A DNA stretch of 64,000 nucleotides. Origin: Lutimaribacter_A marinistellae. GTDB taxonomy: Bacteria > Pseudomonadota > Alphaproteobacteria > Rhodobacterales > Rhodobacteraceae. The DNA lies in NCBI RefSeq assembly GCF_042648365.1, contig NZ_JBHRXI010000001.1, positions 1 to 64,000 of the forward strand, written 5' to 3'. Of this stretch, positions 1 to 8,769 are shown one piece after another. Made by a program: the position numbers and the translations under genes. Position 1 is the stretch's first letter, and the number at the start of each line of letters is the position of its first letter. Under the pieces are notes generated by a model, which made no database searches, was not told where the DNA came from, and worked only from the letters and a program-made list of their open reading frames with translations.

Positions 1-104
1 TACTTGGTGATCGCTGCCGTCAGCGTCGTCTTGCCGTGGTCAACATGGCCAATCGTGCCGATGTTCACATGCGGTTTCGTACGCTCAAACTTTTCCTTTG
101 CCAT
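1..104 (-). CDS. tuf: Elongation factor Tu, N-terminal fragment cut by window edge
   Basis: The minus strand from the ATG at 104 reads MAKEKFERTKPHVNIGTIGH and continues into VDHGKTT, the P-loop of EF-Tu, the GTPase that carries aminoacyl-tRNA to the ribosome. Only about 34 residues are present; the gene runs off the left edge. An AAGGAG ribosome-binding site precedes the start. It is the last gene of a str operon (rpsL-rpsG-fusA-tuf), separated from fusA by about 90 bases that hold strong hairpins. The identification is secure from the N-terminus alone. Confidence 0.97.
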   Translation of the reverse strand, partial: MAKEKFERTKPHVNIGTIGHVDHGKTTLTAAITK

Positions 105-141
105 TGCAAAGCTCCTTTTGTCTTGCGGATGGCGGAGGGAT

Positions 142-183
142 CCCCGCCCTACGGGTGATGGGTAGGGCGGGGTTCACCCCGCC
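142..183. repeat. Two overlapping, mutually exclusive hairpins between fusA and tuf
   Basis: Bases 142-152 (CCCCGCCCTAC) pair perfectly with 162-172 across a 9-base loop. Bases 166-172 (GGCGGGG) can instead pair with 177-183 across a TTCA loop. The two structures share 166-172, so only one can form. I recall similar GTAGGGCGGGG-type units between genes in roseobacters, which suggests a REP-like repeat rather than a dedicated attenuator; that is from memory. No U-run follows on either strand. Confidence 0.7.
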
Positions 184-193
184 ACCCGGTCTC

Positions 194-2311
194 TTATGCG
201 TATTTCGACTGGATCTCGTCCGAGATGTTCTGCGGAACCGGATCGTAATGGTCGAACTGCATCGTGAACTGCGCGCGGCCCGAGGACATCGAACGCAGGT
301 TGTTGATGTAGCCGAACATGTTGGCAAGCGGCACGAAGGCATTGATGGCGATCGCGTTGCCGCGGTTCTCCTGCCCCGACACCTGGCCCCGACGCGAGGT
401 CAGGTCGCCGATGATCGAACCGGTATACTCTTCCGGCGTGATCACTTCGACCTTCATGATCGGCTCCAGCAGCTTGGCGCCGGCCTTGCGCATACCTTCG
501 CGCATGCCCATCCGTGCAGCGATTTCGAAGGCGAGCACCGAGGAGTCCACGTCGTGGAACTTACCGTCGATCAGCGCGACCTTGAAGTCGATCACGGGGA
601 AGCCCGCCAGCGGACCGGAGTCCATGACCGACTTGATGCCTTTTTCCACGCCCGGGATGTATTCCTTGGGCACGGCGCCGCCGACGATGCGCGACTCGAA
701 GGAGTACCCTTCGCCCGGCTCCGTCGGAGAGATGATCATCTTGACCTCGGCGAACTGACCCGAACCACCCGACTGTTTCTTGTGGGTGTAGGTATGCTCG
801 ACCTCTTTCGAGATGGTCTCGCGATACGCCACCTGCGGTGCACCGATGTTGGCTTCGACCTTGAACTCGCGCTTGAGGCGATCGACGAGAATGTCGAGGT
901 GAAGTTCGCCCATGCCCTTCATGATGGTCTGACCGGACTCGAGGTCGGTTTCGACACGGAAGGACGGGTCTTCGGCGGCCAGACGGGCCAGACCCTGGGA
1001 CATCTTCTCCTGGTCGCCCTTGGTCTTGGGCTCGACCGCGATCTCGATCACCGGCTCGGGGAAGGTCATGGTTTCGAGAACGACCGGCTCCTTGGCGTCG
1101 CAGAGCGTGTCGCCGGTGGTGGTGTCCTTGAGACCTGCCAGAGCGATGATGTCGCCTGCAAAGGCTTCCTCGATCTCCTCGCGGTTGTTCGAGTGCATCA
1201 TCATCATGCGGCCGATGCGCTCTTTCTTGCCCTTGGTCGAGTTCAGGATCGAATCGCCCTTTTTCATCACGCCGGAATAGATCCGGGTGAAGGTCAGCGA
1301 ACCGACGAACGGGTCGTTCATGATCTTGAACGCCAGGCCGGCGAACGGCATGTCGTCATCCGCGCGGCGCGCGATGTCACGGGTTTCCGTCTCGTCGCCC
1401 GGCTTGAAGCCCATGTAATCGACAACGTCCAGCGGGCTGGGCAGGTAGTCGATCACGGCGTTGAGAAGGGGCTGAACGCCCTTGTTCTTGAACGCCGAAC
1501 CACCGAGGACCGGCACGAAGTGCAGGGCCAGCGTGCCCTTGCGCAGCAGTTTGCGCAGGGTCGGAACGTCGGGCTCTTCGCCTTCGAGATAAGCCATCAT
1601 CGCGTCGTCGTCTTCTTCGACGGCCGCTTCGATCATCTTGCCGCGCCATTCGAGAGCCTGATCCTTGAGGCTGTCGCGGATGTCGGTCTGGATCCAGGAT
1701 GCACCAAGGTCTTCACCCTGCCACAGCCACTCTTTCATGGTGACCAGGTCGATGAGGCCTTCAAGCTCGTTCTCGGCGCCGATCGGCAGGCCGACGGGAA
1801 CGGCGCGGGCGCCGGTGCGGTCCTCGATCATGCGAACGCAGTTGAAGAAGTCCGCGCCGATCTTGTCCATCTTGTTGACGAAGACGATGCGCGGAACCTT
1901 GTAGCGGTCGGCCTGACGCCAGACGGTTTCGGTCTGGGGCTCAACGCCTGCGTTGGCGTCGAGAACACAGACGGCACCGTCGAGAACCGCCAGCGAACGT
2001 TCGACTTCGATGGTGAAGTCGACGTGGCCGGGGGTGTCGATGATGTTCAGGCGGTGCTTCTCGGTGTCGGCGGTCTGGCCATCTTCGGTGCGTTCCCAGA
2101 ACGTGGTCGTCGCAGCCGAGGTGATGGTGATACCGCGTTCCTGTTCCTGCTCCATCCAGTCCATGGTGGCGGCGCCGTCATGCACCTCACCAATGTTGTG
2201 GGATTTGCCGGTGTAGAACAGGATGCGCTCCGAGCAGGTCGTCTTGCCTGCGTCGATATGCGCCATGATACCGAAGTTCCGGTAGCGGTCGAGCGGGTAG
2301 TCGCGTGCCAT
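194..2311 (-). CDS. fusA: Translation elongation factor G
   Basis: 705 residues, the usual length for EF-G, the GTPase that drives ribosomal translocation. The P-loop AHIDAGKTT lies near residues 17-25, followed by DTPGHVDF and NKMDKIG, then the EF-G domains II-V with a normal C-terminus. It starts 19 bases after the rpsG stop, with a GAGG element ahead of the ATG. It sits in the canonical str order between rpsG and tuf. The long open frame on the opposite strand is antisense to it and is not a gene. Confidence 0.98.
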   Translation of the reverse strand: MARDYPLDRYRNFGIMAHIDAGKTTCSERILFYTGKSHNIGEVHDGAATMDWMEQEQERGITITSAATTTFWERTEDGQTADTEKHRLNIIDTPGHVDFTIEVERSLAVLDGAVCVLDANAGVEPQTETVWRQADRYKVPRIVFVNKMDKIGADFFNCVRMIEDRTGARAVPVGLPIGAENELEGLIDLVTMKEWLWQGEDLGASWIQTDIRDSLKDQALEWRGKMIEAAVEEDDDAMMAYLEGEEPDVPTLRKLLRKGTLALHFVPVLGGSAFKNKGVQPLLNAVIDYLPSPLDVVDYMGFKPGDETETRDIARRADDDMPFAGLAFKIMNDPFVGSLTFTRIYSGVMKKGDSILNSTKGKKERIGRMMMMHSNNREEIEEAFAGDIIALAGLKDTTTGDTLCDAKEPVVLETMTFPEPVIEIAVEPKTKGDQEKMSQGLARLAAEDPSFRVETDLESGQTIMKGMGELHLDILVDRLKREFKVEANIGAPQVAYRETISKEVEHTYTHKKQSGGSGQFAEVKMIISPTEPGEGYSFESRIVGGAVPKEYIPGVEKGIKSVMDSGPLAGFPVIDFKVALIDGKFHDVDSSVLAFEIAARMGMREGMRKAGAKLLEPIMKVEVITPEEYTGSIIGDLTSRRGQVSGQENRGNAIAINAFVPLANMFGYINNLRSMSSGRAQFTMQFDHYDPVPQNISDEIQSKYA

Positions 2312-2330
2312 TTGGATGAGCCTCTAGGAT

Positions 2331-2801
2331 TTACCAGCGATAATGCGAGAAGGCCTTGTTGGCCTCTGCCATCTTGTGGGTGTCTTCGCGCTTCTTAACG
2401 GCGGTACCGCGGGACTGTACAGCGTCCAGCAGCTCGCCGGCGAGGCGTTCTTCCATCGTGTTTTCGTTGCGGCCGCGCGCGGCGGTGATCAGCCAGCGGA
2501 TGGCCAGCGCCTCGCGGCGCTCGGGGCGAACCTCGACGGGGACCTGGTAGGTGGCACCGCCAACGCGGCGCGAGCGGACCTCGACCGAGGGTTTGATGTT
2601 GTCGAGCGCTTCGTGGAACACTTCGACGGGGGCGCGCTTGATCTTGGTCTCGACGCGGTTGAGGGCGTTGTAGACGATGCGCTCTGCGACCGACTTCTTG
2701 CCGTCGATCATCAGGTTGTTCATGAACTTGGTCAGAACCTTGTCACCGAACTTGGCGTCGGGAAGGACTTCGCGTTTTTCTGCGGCGTGACGGCGGGACA
2801 T
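2331..2801 (-). CDS. rpsG: 30S ribosomal protein S7
   Basis: 156 residues, as is typical. It begins MSRRHAAEKREVLPDAKFGD and ends in the FSHYRW tail of bacterial S7, which binds the 3' major domain of 16S rRNA and nucleates assembly of the 30S head. It lies 18 bases after rpsL and 19 before fusA, within the str operon. In E. coli S7 autoregulates this operon from the rpsL-rpsG spacer. The spacer here is only 18 bases, so I see no room for the E. coli-type site. Confidence 0.98.
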   Translation of the reverse strand: MSRRHAAEKREVLPDAKFGDKVLTKFMNNLMIDGKKSVAERIVYNALNRVETKIKRAPVEVFHEALDNIKPSVEVRSRRVGGATYQVPVEVRPERREALAIRWLITAARGRNENTMEERLAGELLDAVQSRGTAVKKREDTHKMAEANKAFSHYRW

Positions 2802-2819
2802 TCCAGTGTCTCCTTCTTC

Positions 2820-3191
2820 TTACTTAGGACGCTTCGCGCCGTACTTCGAACGACGCTGCTTACGGTCTTTGACGCCCTGGGTATCCAGAACACCGCGCAG
2901 GATGTGGTAACGCACACCGGGAAGGTCCTTCACACGGCCGCCACGGATCAGGACAACCGAGTGCTCCTGAAGGTTGTGGCTTTCACCGGGGATGTAGGAG
3001 ATGACCTCGTAGCCGTTGGTCAGGCGCACCTTGGCGACCTTCCGCATGGCCGAGTTCGGTTTCTTCGGCGTGGTGGTGTAGACCCGGGTGCAAACGCCGC
3101 GCTTCTGCGGGCACTGCTCCAGGTGCATGGATTTCGAACGTTTAACTTTGGGCTGCCGCGGCTTGCGGATCAGCTGCTGGATCGTTGGCAT
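2820..3191 (-). CDS. rpsL: 30S ribosomal protein S12
   Basis: 123 residues starting MPTIQQLIRKPRQPKVKRSK. The open frame continues much further upstream, but S12 begins at this MPTIQQL methionine. The decoding-site segment TTTPKKPNSAMRK carries the wild-type lysine pair (K43/K44) whose replacement gives streptomycin resistance, so the allele looks wild type. S12 monitors codon-anticodon pairing in the A site. It is the first gene of the str operon here. rpoC, its neighbour in many bacteria, is not immediately upstream. Confidence 0.98.
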   Translation of the reverse strand: MPTIQQLIRKPRQPKVKRSKSMHLEQCPQKRGVCTRVYTTTPKKPNSAMRKVAKVRLTNGYEVISYIPGESHNLQEHSVVLIRGGRVKDLPGVRYHILRGVLDTQGVKDRKQRRSKYGAKRPK

Positions 3192-3590
3192 TCCGGTTAT
3201 TTCCCCGTTTCGCAACTGCTTCGTGTCATGCACGCGCGTTGCGTGCGGTTTCAGGTTCTGGCGCGCCTGCGTTCCCACATGCGCAAAATCCGCGATCGTT
3301 CCCGTTCCGAGGTGAACGACGCGGTTGGGTATCAGAGGGTGCGGGTGACAAAATTGCCCGGACCTTGACCACTTGGTATGTGAAGTCGGCCGCGAAAAGT
3401 TCCGGAGCCGAGATAACGCGGGCGTATAGGGGGAGTCGCTCGTGCTGTCAACAGGCCCGCCCGGCTTGTCCGCCGCATCGGCGCTTATGTAGGCGTGCCA
3501 CAGCCGCAGGGCAACCCGACGCGGCCCGCTTGTCCGCCGGGAAGGCGCCCGCCATAGTCGCCCGCGACAACCACAGGGCAGGAACACCCC
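3192..3590. other. Intergenic region between the str operon and the glycosyltransferases
   Basis: About 400 bases separate two divergent transcription units. It holds the str promoter at 3423-3451 and, if that promoter is used, an untranslated rpsL leader of roughly 220 bases. I see no conserved small gene, tRNA or riboswitch. No convincing promoter was found for the rightward glycosyltransferase pair. Confidence 0.6.
3423..3451 (-). promoter_or_regulatory. Sigma70-type promoter of the str operon
   Basis: On the minus strand a perfect -35 TTGACA (3451-3446) is followed after exactly 17 bases by TATACG (3428-3423), a good -10. It points at rpsL, the first gene of the str operon. Initiation near 3415 would give a leader of about 220 nucleotides. 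The assignment rests on the hexamers, their spacing and the position. Confidence 0.7.
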
Positions 3591-4394
3591 ATGCAGGTCA
3601 TCGGCCTTTGCCGCTTTTCCTATCCCGCGATCGGCGGCTTTCAGGTCGAGCATGACAGCATCGAGGAGCGGATCGCCTTTCTCTACCAGCCGGACCGGCT
3701 CGAAGAGCGGTTCCAACTGCTCGAGACGGTCGCGCTGCCCTGCCTGCGGGCGCAGACCGATCCCGATTTCGAGCTGATCATCGTCATCGGCGACAGTCTT
3801 CCGAAACAGCACCGCGACCGACTGCACGATATCACCGCAGGGATGCCGCAGATCCGCATCGTGTCCGAGCCGCCGCGCCGGCAGCGCGAGGTTATGAAGG
3901 AGCTGTTGCAGAAGGCCCGCCGCGATCCTTCGAAACCATGTCTCCAGTTCCGGCACGATGATGACGACGCCATCTCGGTCGATTTCGTCGAAAGGCTGCG
4001 CGCCTCGGTCGACGACTGCGCCGGGCTGGTGAAGCGTCACAAGACCGTCGCCTTTGACTGGACCCGCGGTTACGTCGCCGAGATGGGCGCAGACGGGATC
4101 GCCGCGACCGAGATCCTGCGCACGCTCTATGTTGCCTCGCTGGGCATGTATATTCGTGGCGGCTGTCCGCTGACGATCATGAATTTCGCGCATGAAAAGA
4201 TCCATCGCTTCATGCCGGTGGTCAGCGACAGCGGCCCGCCCATGTGGGTGCGCACGCATAACGGCTACAACGACTCGCGCCAGAAAAAGGTCAAGCCGGT
4301 CCCGGTTGAACCGTTGACCCGCGAACAAGAAGGCGAATTCCGCGCGCGATTTGCGATCGATGCCGACCAGATCCGGCGTAGGTTCGGGCGCTGA
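3591..4394 (+). CDS. Putative rhamnosyltransferase (PF11316-like), first of a tandem pair
   Basis: 267 residues beginning MQVIGLCRFSYPAIGGFQVE. The GGF-V-HDS-EER opening, the LRAQTDPDFELIIVIGD segment and the acidic RHDDDDAISVDFV motif near residue 125 match the putative rhamnosyl transferase family, a GT-A-like fold in which the Asp cluster should bind metal and nucleotide sugar. The acceptor is unknown; surface polysaccharide is likely. It is cytoplasmic, with no signal peptide or membrane span. The stop is one base before the start of a homologous second gene, so the two are co-translated tandem paralogues. Confidence 0.7.
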   Translation: MQVIGLCRFSYPAIGGFQVEHDSIEERIAFLYQPDRLEERFQLLETVALPCLRAQTDPDFELIIVIGDSLPKQHRDRLHDITAGMPQIRIVSEPPRRQREVMKELLQKARRDPSKPCLQFRHDDDDAISVDFVERLRASVDDCAGLVKRHKTVAFDWTRGYVAEMGADGIAATEILRTLYVASLGMYIRGGCPLTIMNFAHEKIHRFMPVVSDSGPPMWVRTHNGYNDSRQKKVKPVPVEPLTREQEGEFRARFAIDADQIRRRFGR

Positions 4395-4395
4395 G

Positions 4396-5205
4396 ATGCA
4401 GGTTCTGGGCCTGTGTCGCTTCTCCTATCTCGGCCGCGGCGGTTTCAAGGTCGATCATGACAGCCTCGAAGAGCGGCGCGCCTTTCTGTACGATCCGCGC
4501 CGGATGGACGAGCGCTTCCGATATTTCGAGGCGATCACCCTACCCTCGGTCCAGGCGCAGACCGATCCCGATTTCACCTTCCTGATCGCGACAGGGGACT
4601 GCTTCCCCGATATCTACATGGAGCGCCTCGCAGCGCTGACCGCTGACATCCCGCAAACGGTGATCCGACGCTATCCCCCGATGAAGCATCGGCAGGCCAT
4701 GGCACGCGCGTTAAAGGACGCCCGCGTCGAGGATGGCGCGCCGCATCTGCAGTTCCGCCTTGATGATGACGACGCCATGGGGGTCGATTTCGTCGCGCGG
4801 TTTCGACAAACGGCCCGTGACCTGCGCCCGCTCTGGGACCGGCATCCCGCCATCGCCGTCGATTTCAACACCGGCTACGTGTTCCGCGCGGGTCCCCGCG
4901 GGCTGGAGGTCGTCGCTTACAAGTATCCCTACAGCGCCATCGCGCTCGGCGTCATCCTGCAACCGGGCGTACAGGAAGGCATCATGCACCATGGTCATCA
5001 CAAGTTGTGGACCGCCATGCCGACCATTACCTTTCCCGGCGATGACATGATGCTGCGCGGTCATAACGAATTCAACGACAGCCGGATGAAAGGCGGCGCA
5101 CGGCAATTCGACTACCAGCCGCTCACGCCCGAGCAAGAGGTGCATTTCCGCGCCCGGTTCGGCATCGACAACGCCCGGGTACGGGCGCTGTTTTCAGGCG
5201 GCTGA
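4396..5205 (+). CDS. Putative rhamnosyltransferase (PF11316-like), second of a tandem pair
   Basis: 269 residues from the ATG at 4396. An in-frame start 45 bases upstream lies inside the previous gene and is not used by the homology. It begins MQVLGLCRFSYLGRGGFKVD and aligns over its length with the preceding gene, keeping the acidic motif as RLDDDDAMGVDFV and the NEFNDSR segment near the C-terminus. The pair probably arose by duplication and then diverged to different sugars or acceptors. Its end overlaps the convergent EamA gene by 12 bases. Confidence 0.7.
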   Translation: MQVLGLCRFSYLGRGGFKVDHDSLEERRAFLYDPRRMDERFRYFEAITLPSVQAQTDPDFTFLIATGDCFPDIYMERLAALTADIPQTVIRRYPPMKHRQAMARALKDARVEDGAPHLQFRLDDDDAMGVDFVARFRQTARDLRPLWDRHPAIAVDFNTGYVFRAGPRGLEVVAYKYPYSAIALGVILQPGVQEGIMHHGHHKLWTAMPTITFPGDDMMLRGHNEFNDSRMKGGARQFDYQPLTPEQEVHFRARFGIDNARVRALFSGG

Positions 5206-6054
5206 CCGTTCCCGGAACAGGGTGAAAAGACCCGCCGCCACGACCAGCCCGCCGCCCAGCATGGTCACCGGGTCCGGCCAATGGCCGAAAACCAGCCACC
5301 CCAACACCAGCGCCCAGAGCAGCCCCGAATAGCGGAACGGCGCGACGAACCCCACCTCGCCCACGCGCATCACCATCACGCTCAAGGTGTAGCCCAACAG
5401 GATGAAGAGAGAGGCGCCCAGCACCATCGCGCCCGTTTCGACCGTGAGCGGCTGCCAGTCCACGGTAAGCGAGGCGAGCGCCCCCGCAGTCGTGACTGAA
5501 AGCGCGGTCGCAAGGCTGACGGTCAGCGATGGCACGGCGGGCGACATGCGCCGGGTCAGCAGGTCGCGGCCAGTGACACAGGCCACTGCCGCCAGCGCGA
5601 ACCCGGCATAAAGGCTGAACCCCTCGGGACCGGGACGCACGATCAGCAGCATCCCGCAAAAGCCGATGCCGATCGCCGCCATGCGCCGCCAGCCGATGCT
5701 TTCACCGAAAAACAGCACCGCCCCCAGCGTCACGGTTAGCGGCAGGACCTGCAATACCGCCGTCACGTTGGCCAGCGGCATGTTCAAAAGCGCGGTCAGG
5801 AAAAAGAAGGTGGCGCCCACCTCGGTGCCGCAACGCGCGGCGACCAGCCACCGGTCGCGGGCGGGAAACCGCAGGTGCAGCGCACCCATGTAGCGGGCCA
5901 GCAGGAACAGCCACAGGCAGGTCAGCGCCCCGCGCAGCGTGATGATCTGGAACAGGGGCAGCGTATCGCCCAGCAGCTTCACGATCGTGTCGTTGATCGT
6001 AAAGGCCGCCATGCTGCCCATCATCAGCAGCGACCCGGTCACATTTGGGGACAT
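5194..6054 (-). CDS. EamA/DMT-family membrane transporter
   Basis: 286 residues with the regular hydrophobic periodicity of a ten-helix drug/metabolite transporter and two internally repeated EamA halves (about 5-135 and 150-280). The first half holds the family landmark AVLFFGESIGWRRMAAIGI. It sits in the inner membrane and the substrate is not predictable. It lies downstream of a DJ-1 family gene on the same strand, separated by a strong hairpin, so it may have its own promoter. A second EamA gene lies at 41657-42526. Confidence 0.8.
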   Translation of the reverse strand: MSPNVTGSLLMMGSMAAFTINDTIVKLLGDTLPLFQIITLRGALTCLWLFLLARYMGALHLRFPARDRWLVAARCGTEVGATFFFLTALLNMPLANVTAVLQVLPLTVTLGAVLFFGESIGWRRMAAIGIGFCGMLLIVRPGPEGFSLYAGFALAAVACVTGRDLLTRRMSPAVPSLTVSLATALSVTTAGALASLTVDWQPLTVETGAMVLGASLFILLGYTLSVMVMRVGEVGFVAPFRYSGLLWALVLGWLVFGHWPDPVTMLGGGLVVAAGLFTLFRERSAA

Positions 6055-6070
6055 GCGCGAAACCTTTTGA

Positions 6071-6105
6071 CGCCGGACCGGGAATTGCTAACGCCCGGTC
6101 CGGCG
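6071..6105 (-). terminator. Perfect 12-bp hairpin downstream of the DJ-1 gene
   Basis: Bases 6071-6082 (CGCCGGACCGGG) pair perfectly with 6094-6105 across an 11-base loop, about 30 bases past the DJ-1 stop. On the minus strand it is followed by TCAAAAGG, not a U-run. It may be a factor-assisted terminator or an RNA stabiliser rather than a classical intrinsic terminator. Confidence 0.5.
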
Positions 6106-6132
6106 AAGCGCAAAGGAAATCGCCCGCAGGGG

Positions 6133-6813
6133 TCAGCCCAAGCGATCCGCCAGCAGGCTTGCGACCTCCTTGGACGAGGACGGGTTTTGTCCGGTGATCA
6201 GCCGCCCATCTGCAACGGCCTTGGGCTGGAAGTTGTCGCCGGGCTGGAACTCCGCCCCCAATTCGCGCAGCCGGGTTTCCAGCAGGAAGGGCACGACCTC
6301 TTCAAGGCCCATCGCCTTTTCCTCGGCGTCGGTAAAGGCCGAGACTTTCATGCCCTGCACCAGCGGGCGGCCCTGTACCTCGACCCCAACCAACGCGGCA
6401 GGACCGTGACAGACCGATGCGATAATCTTTTCCGCTTCCCACGCCTTGGCGAGCGTTACCGCGACCTCTTCGCTTGATGCAAGGTCCCAGACCGCGCCGT
6501 GACCACCGGGAATGAAAACGGCGTCATACTCGGCCGCTTTCTGATCCGACAAGTTCGCTGGCGCTTGCAGAAGAGCCATCGCCGCATTGTCGCCCTTGAA
6601 CCGGCGCGCCGCTTCGGAGCTGTCGTCCTGCTCGGGTTCGGAGTTCGGGTCGATCGGAATCGGCGCGCCACCGATGCTCGCGATGGCCACTTCGTGCCCT
6701 GCATCGGTCAGGGTGTAATAAGGCTCTGCCAGTTCTTCGAGCCAGACACCGGTCTTGTTGCCGGTATTGCCCAGGGCGTCATGGGCGGTGGAAATAATCA
6801 GGATCTTGGACAT
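6133..6813 (-). CDS. DJ-1/PfpI-family protein, Hsp31-like (type 1 glutamine amidotransferase fold)
   Basis: 226 residues from MSKILIISTAHDALG. An earlier in-frame ATG would add 30 residues that do not belong to the family. The nucleophile elbow reads IASVCHGPAAL, giving Cys135 followed by His136, and Glu26 in TGVWLEEL matches the acidic residue that tunes the cysteine in Hsp31-type proteins. Family roles include glyoxalase III (methylglyoxal to lactate) and chaperone activity. It is cytoplasmic. It follows dctM by 90 bases on the same strand, so co-transcription with the TRAP genes is possible but not shown. Confidence 0.8.
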   Translation of the reverse strand: MSKILIISTAHDALGNTGNKTGVWLEELAEPYYTLTDAGHEVAIASIGGAPIPIDPNSEPEQDDSSEAARRFKGDNAAMALLQAPANLSDQKAAEYDAVFIPGGHGAVWDLASSEEVAVTLAKAWEAEKIIASVCHGPAALVGVEVQGRPLVQGMKVSAFTDAEEKAMGLEEVVPFLLETRLRELGAEFQPGDNFQPKAVADGRLITGQNPSSSKEVASLLADRLG

Positions 6814-6903
6814 CAAGGCCTCCTTGGCGTTCCGGCCCTGCCACGCGGGCGGGACCTGTCCGGGGTTCGGCCGGGAAACGCGGCCCGCCCCGTCCGGTTC
6901 CAC

Positions 6904-8244
6904 CTAGACGAAGGCCGTGAGCACCAGTGACAGCCACGGAATGCCGATGATCGCGGCCAGAACGAAGATTTCCGCGAACAGGAACCACGCGACACCGCCG
7001 AAGATCGATTCCAGCGGAATCCGATCACCGACGATGGACTTGATGACAAAGACGTTCAGCCCGATGGGTGGCGTCACCAGCCCGATCTCGAGCAGCTTGA
7101 TGACGACGACCCCGAACCAGATCAGCGAAAAGCCAAAGGTCTCGACGATGGGAATGGTCAGCGGCAGTGTCAGCAGGATAATCCCGATCGGGTCAAGAAA
7201 CATGCCGAGAAAGATGTACATCACCACGATCAGCGCCATCACCACGAACACGGACACGCCCGAGGTTTCGATCCATGTCGTGATCTCGCCTGCAAGGCCG
7301 GTCAGCGCGATGAAGTTGACGAACAGCTTGCCGCCAATCGCGATGACGAAGATCATCGAGGACTGATAGACGCTCTCCTTCAGCGCGGCAAAGATCTTGG
7401 TCAGGTTCAGCCGGCCCAGCACCAGTCCCAGCAAAAGGGTCGTCGCCGCACCCACGCCGGCCGCCTCGGTCGGGGTGAAAAGCCCGACATAGATGCCGCC
7501 GACCACGGCGATGAACAGAAGGACGATGGCCCAGCAGTCGCGCAATGCCCGCATCCGGTCGGCGCGCGAGATCTCTTCGTCGGGAACGGGCGCATCCTGG
7601 GGCCGCTTGGAAACCCAGATATAGATCACCAGAACGTAGGCCAGCAGCGACAGGATGCCGGGGATGATGGCCGCGATGAACAGCTTGGCAATCGATTGCT
7701 CGGCGAAGATCCCGTAAAGAATGAACAGGACCGATGGCGGGATCAACGATCCCAGCGTGCCGCCGATCGCGACCGAGCCCGAGGCCAGCCCCCGCGAATA
7801 GCCGAATTGCAGCATCTCGGGAATGGCGATGCGCCCCATTGCCGCCGCACAGGCCACCGAGGAACCGGTGATAGCGGAAAACCCGCCGCAACCCACGACC
7901 GACGCGATGGCCACCCCGCCCTTGAGCTTGGCCAGCCACAGCCGTGCGGCGCGGTAGATATCGGTGGTGAAGCCCGCCTCGTAGGCCAGATGCCCCATGA
8001 AGATGAACAGCGGGATGGTCGACAGCGTGTAGCTGGTGATAAAGGCATAGGGGTTGTTCGCCATCAGCGAGAATGTCGGCTGCCACGCCCATTGCGGCGC
8101 GAACTCGGCCCCCGGCCGCCAGGCGAAGATGACGAATATCCCCACCGATGCGACAGCGCCAAGGGCGGCGGCAATCGGCACGCGCAGCGCCAGCAGGACA
8201 AGCGTGGCGATCAGGCCGATGATACCCACGGAAAGCGGATCCAT
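6904..8244 (-). CDS. dctM: TRAP transporter large permease subunit
   Basis: 446 residues of very hydrophobic sequence with the DctM pattern of about 12 helices. Landmarks are TGSSVACAAAMGRIAIPEM near residue 130, IPPSVLFILYG near 190, and LGMFLDPIGIILLTLPLTIP near 350. It forms the sodium-driven channel of a tripartite ATP-independent periplasmic transporter with DctQ and the binding protein DctP. It starts 3 bases after the dctQ stop. The system lies divergent to an IclR-controlled catabolic operon and probably imports its substrate, likely an organic acid. Confidence 0.92.
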   Translation of the reverse strand: MDPLSVGIIGLIATLVLLALRVPIAAALGAVASVGIFVIFAWRPGAEFAPQWAWQPTFSLMANNPYAFITSYTLSTIPLFIFMGHLAYEAGFTTDIYRAARLWLAKLKGGVAIASVVGCGGFSAITGSSVACAAAMGRIAIPEMLQFGYSRGLASGSVAIGGTLGSLIPPSVLFILYGIFAEQSIAKLFIAAIIPGILSLLAYVLVIYIWVSKRPQDAPVPDEEISRADRMRALRDCWAIVLLFIAVVGGIYVGLFTPTEAAGVGAATTLLLGLVLGRLNLTKIFAALKESVYQSSMIFVIAIGGKLFVNFIALTGLAGEITTWIETSGVSVFVVMALIVVMYIFLGMFLDPIGIILLTLPLTIPIVETFGFSLIWFGVVVIKLLEIGLVTPPIGLNVFVIKSIVGDRIPLESIFGGVAWFLFAEIFVLAAIIGIPWLSLVLTAFV

Positions 8245-8247
8245 GCG

Positions 8248-8745
8248 TCAGACCTCCGCGCTTGACGCGGGCGTGCCGCGCAGGTCTGCCACGGTGTTCG
8301 CCACGAGGCGGATCAGGAACACTACGACACCGACGGCAAAGACAACCTTCATCGGCCATGTCGGCACTTCGAGCCTGCCGTCATAATAAAGCCCTTGCGC
8401 GAATTCCTGCGGCACCTTCTTGGCGATGACAAAGCCCATTGTGCCGAGGAACGCGCCAAAGATGATCCGCCCGACGATCTTTTGCGCGGTCTGTACGCCC
8501 TGCGGCAAGCGGTCCGAGATGATCGTCACCGCGATATGGCCGTCATGACGTTCGACATATCCCAGCGGCAGGATGATGACGCAGACCATCAACAGCCCGA
8601 TCATCAGCAGGTCGTCGGGGATCGGCGCATTGAACGCCCCGCGCCCGATGGCGGACCCCGTCACGAGCGCCCCCATGACCAGAAGGGCAAGACAGGCGAG
8701 GTAAAGCGTGAGGTCTTCGACAAGCCGAAGCAGGCGCGAGAACAT
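8248..8745 (-). CDS. dctQ: TRAP transporter small permease subunit
   Basis: 165 residues with four predicted membrane helices, the size and layout of DctQ, which joins DctM in the inner membrane. It shows the GRGAFNAPIPDDLLMIGLL stretch and a GYVERHDGHIAVTII segment of the family. The gene lies between dctP (69 bases upstream, across a hairpin) and dctM (3 bases downstream). Confidence 0.88.
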   Translation of the reverse strand: MFSRLLRLVEDLTLYLACLALLVMGALVTGSAIGRGAFNAPIPDDLLMIGLLMVCVIILPLGYVERHDGHIAVTIISDRLPQGVQTAQKIVGRIIFGAFLGTMGFVIAKKVPQEFAQGLYYDGRLEVPTWPMKVVFAVGVVVFLIRLVANTVADLRGTPASSAEV

Positions 8746-8769
8746 GGGCAGATCCCCTTGGCAAGGAAA

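Noticed and set aside
98..2398. A 766-codon open frame on the plus strand across fusA
   Set aside because: It is wholly antisense to fusA, a strongly conserved gene. High GC with codon bias in fusA leaves the opposite frame open, and its protein resembles nothing.
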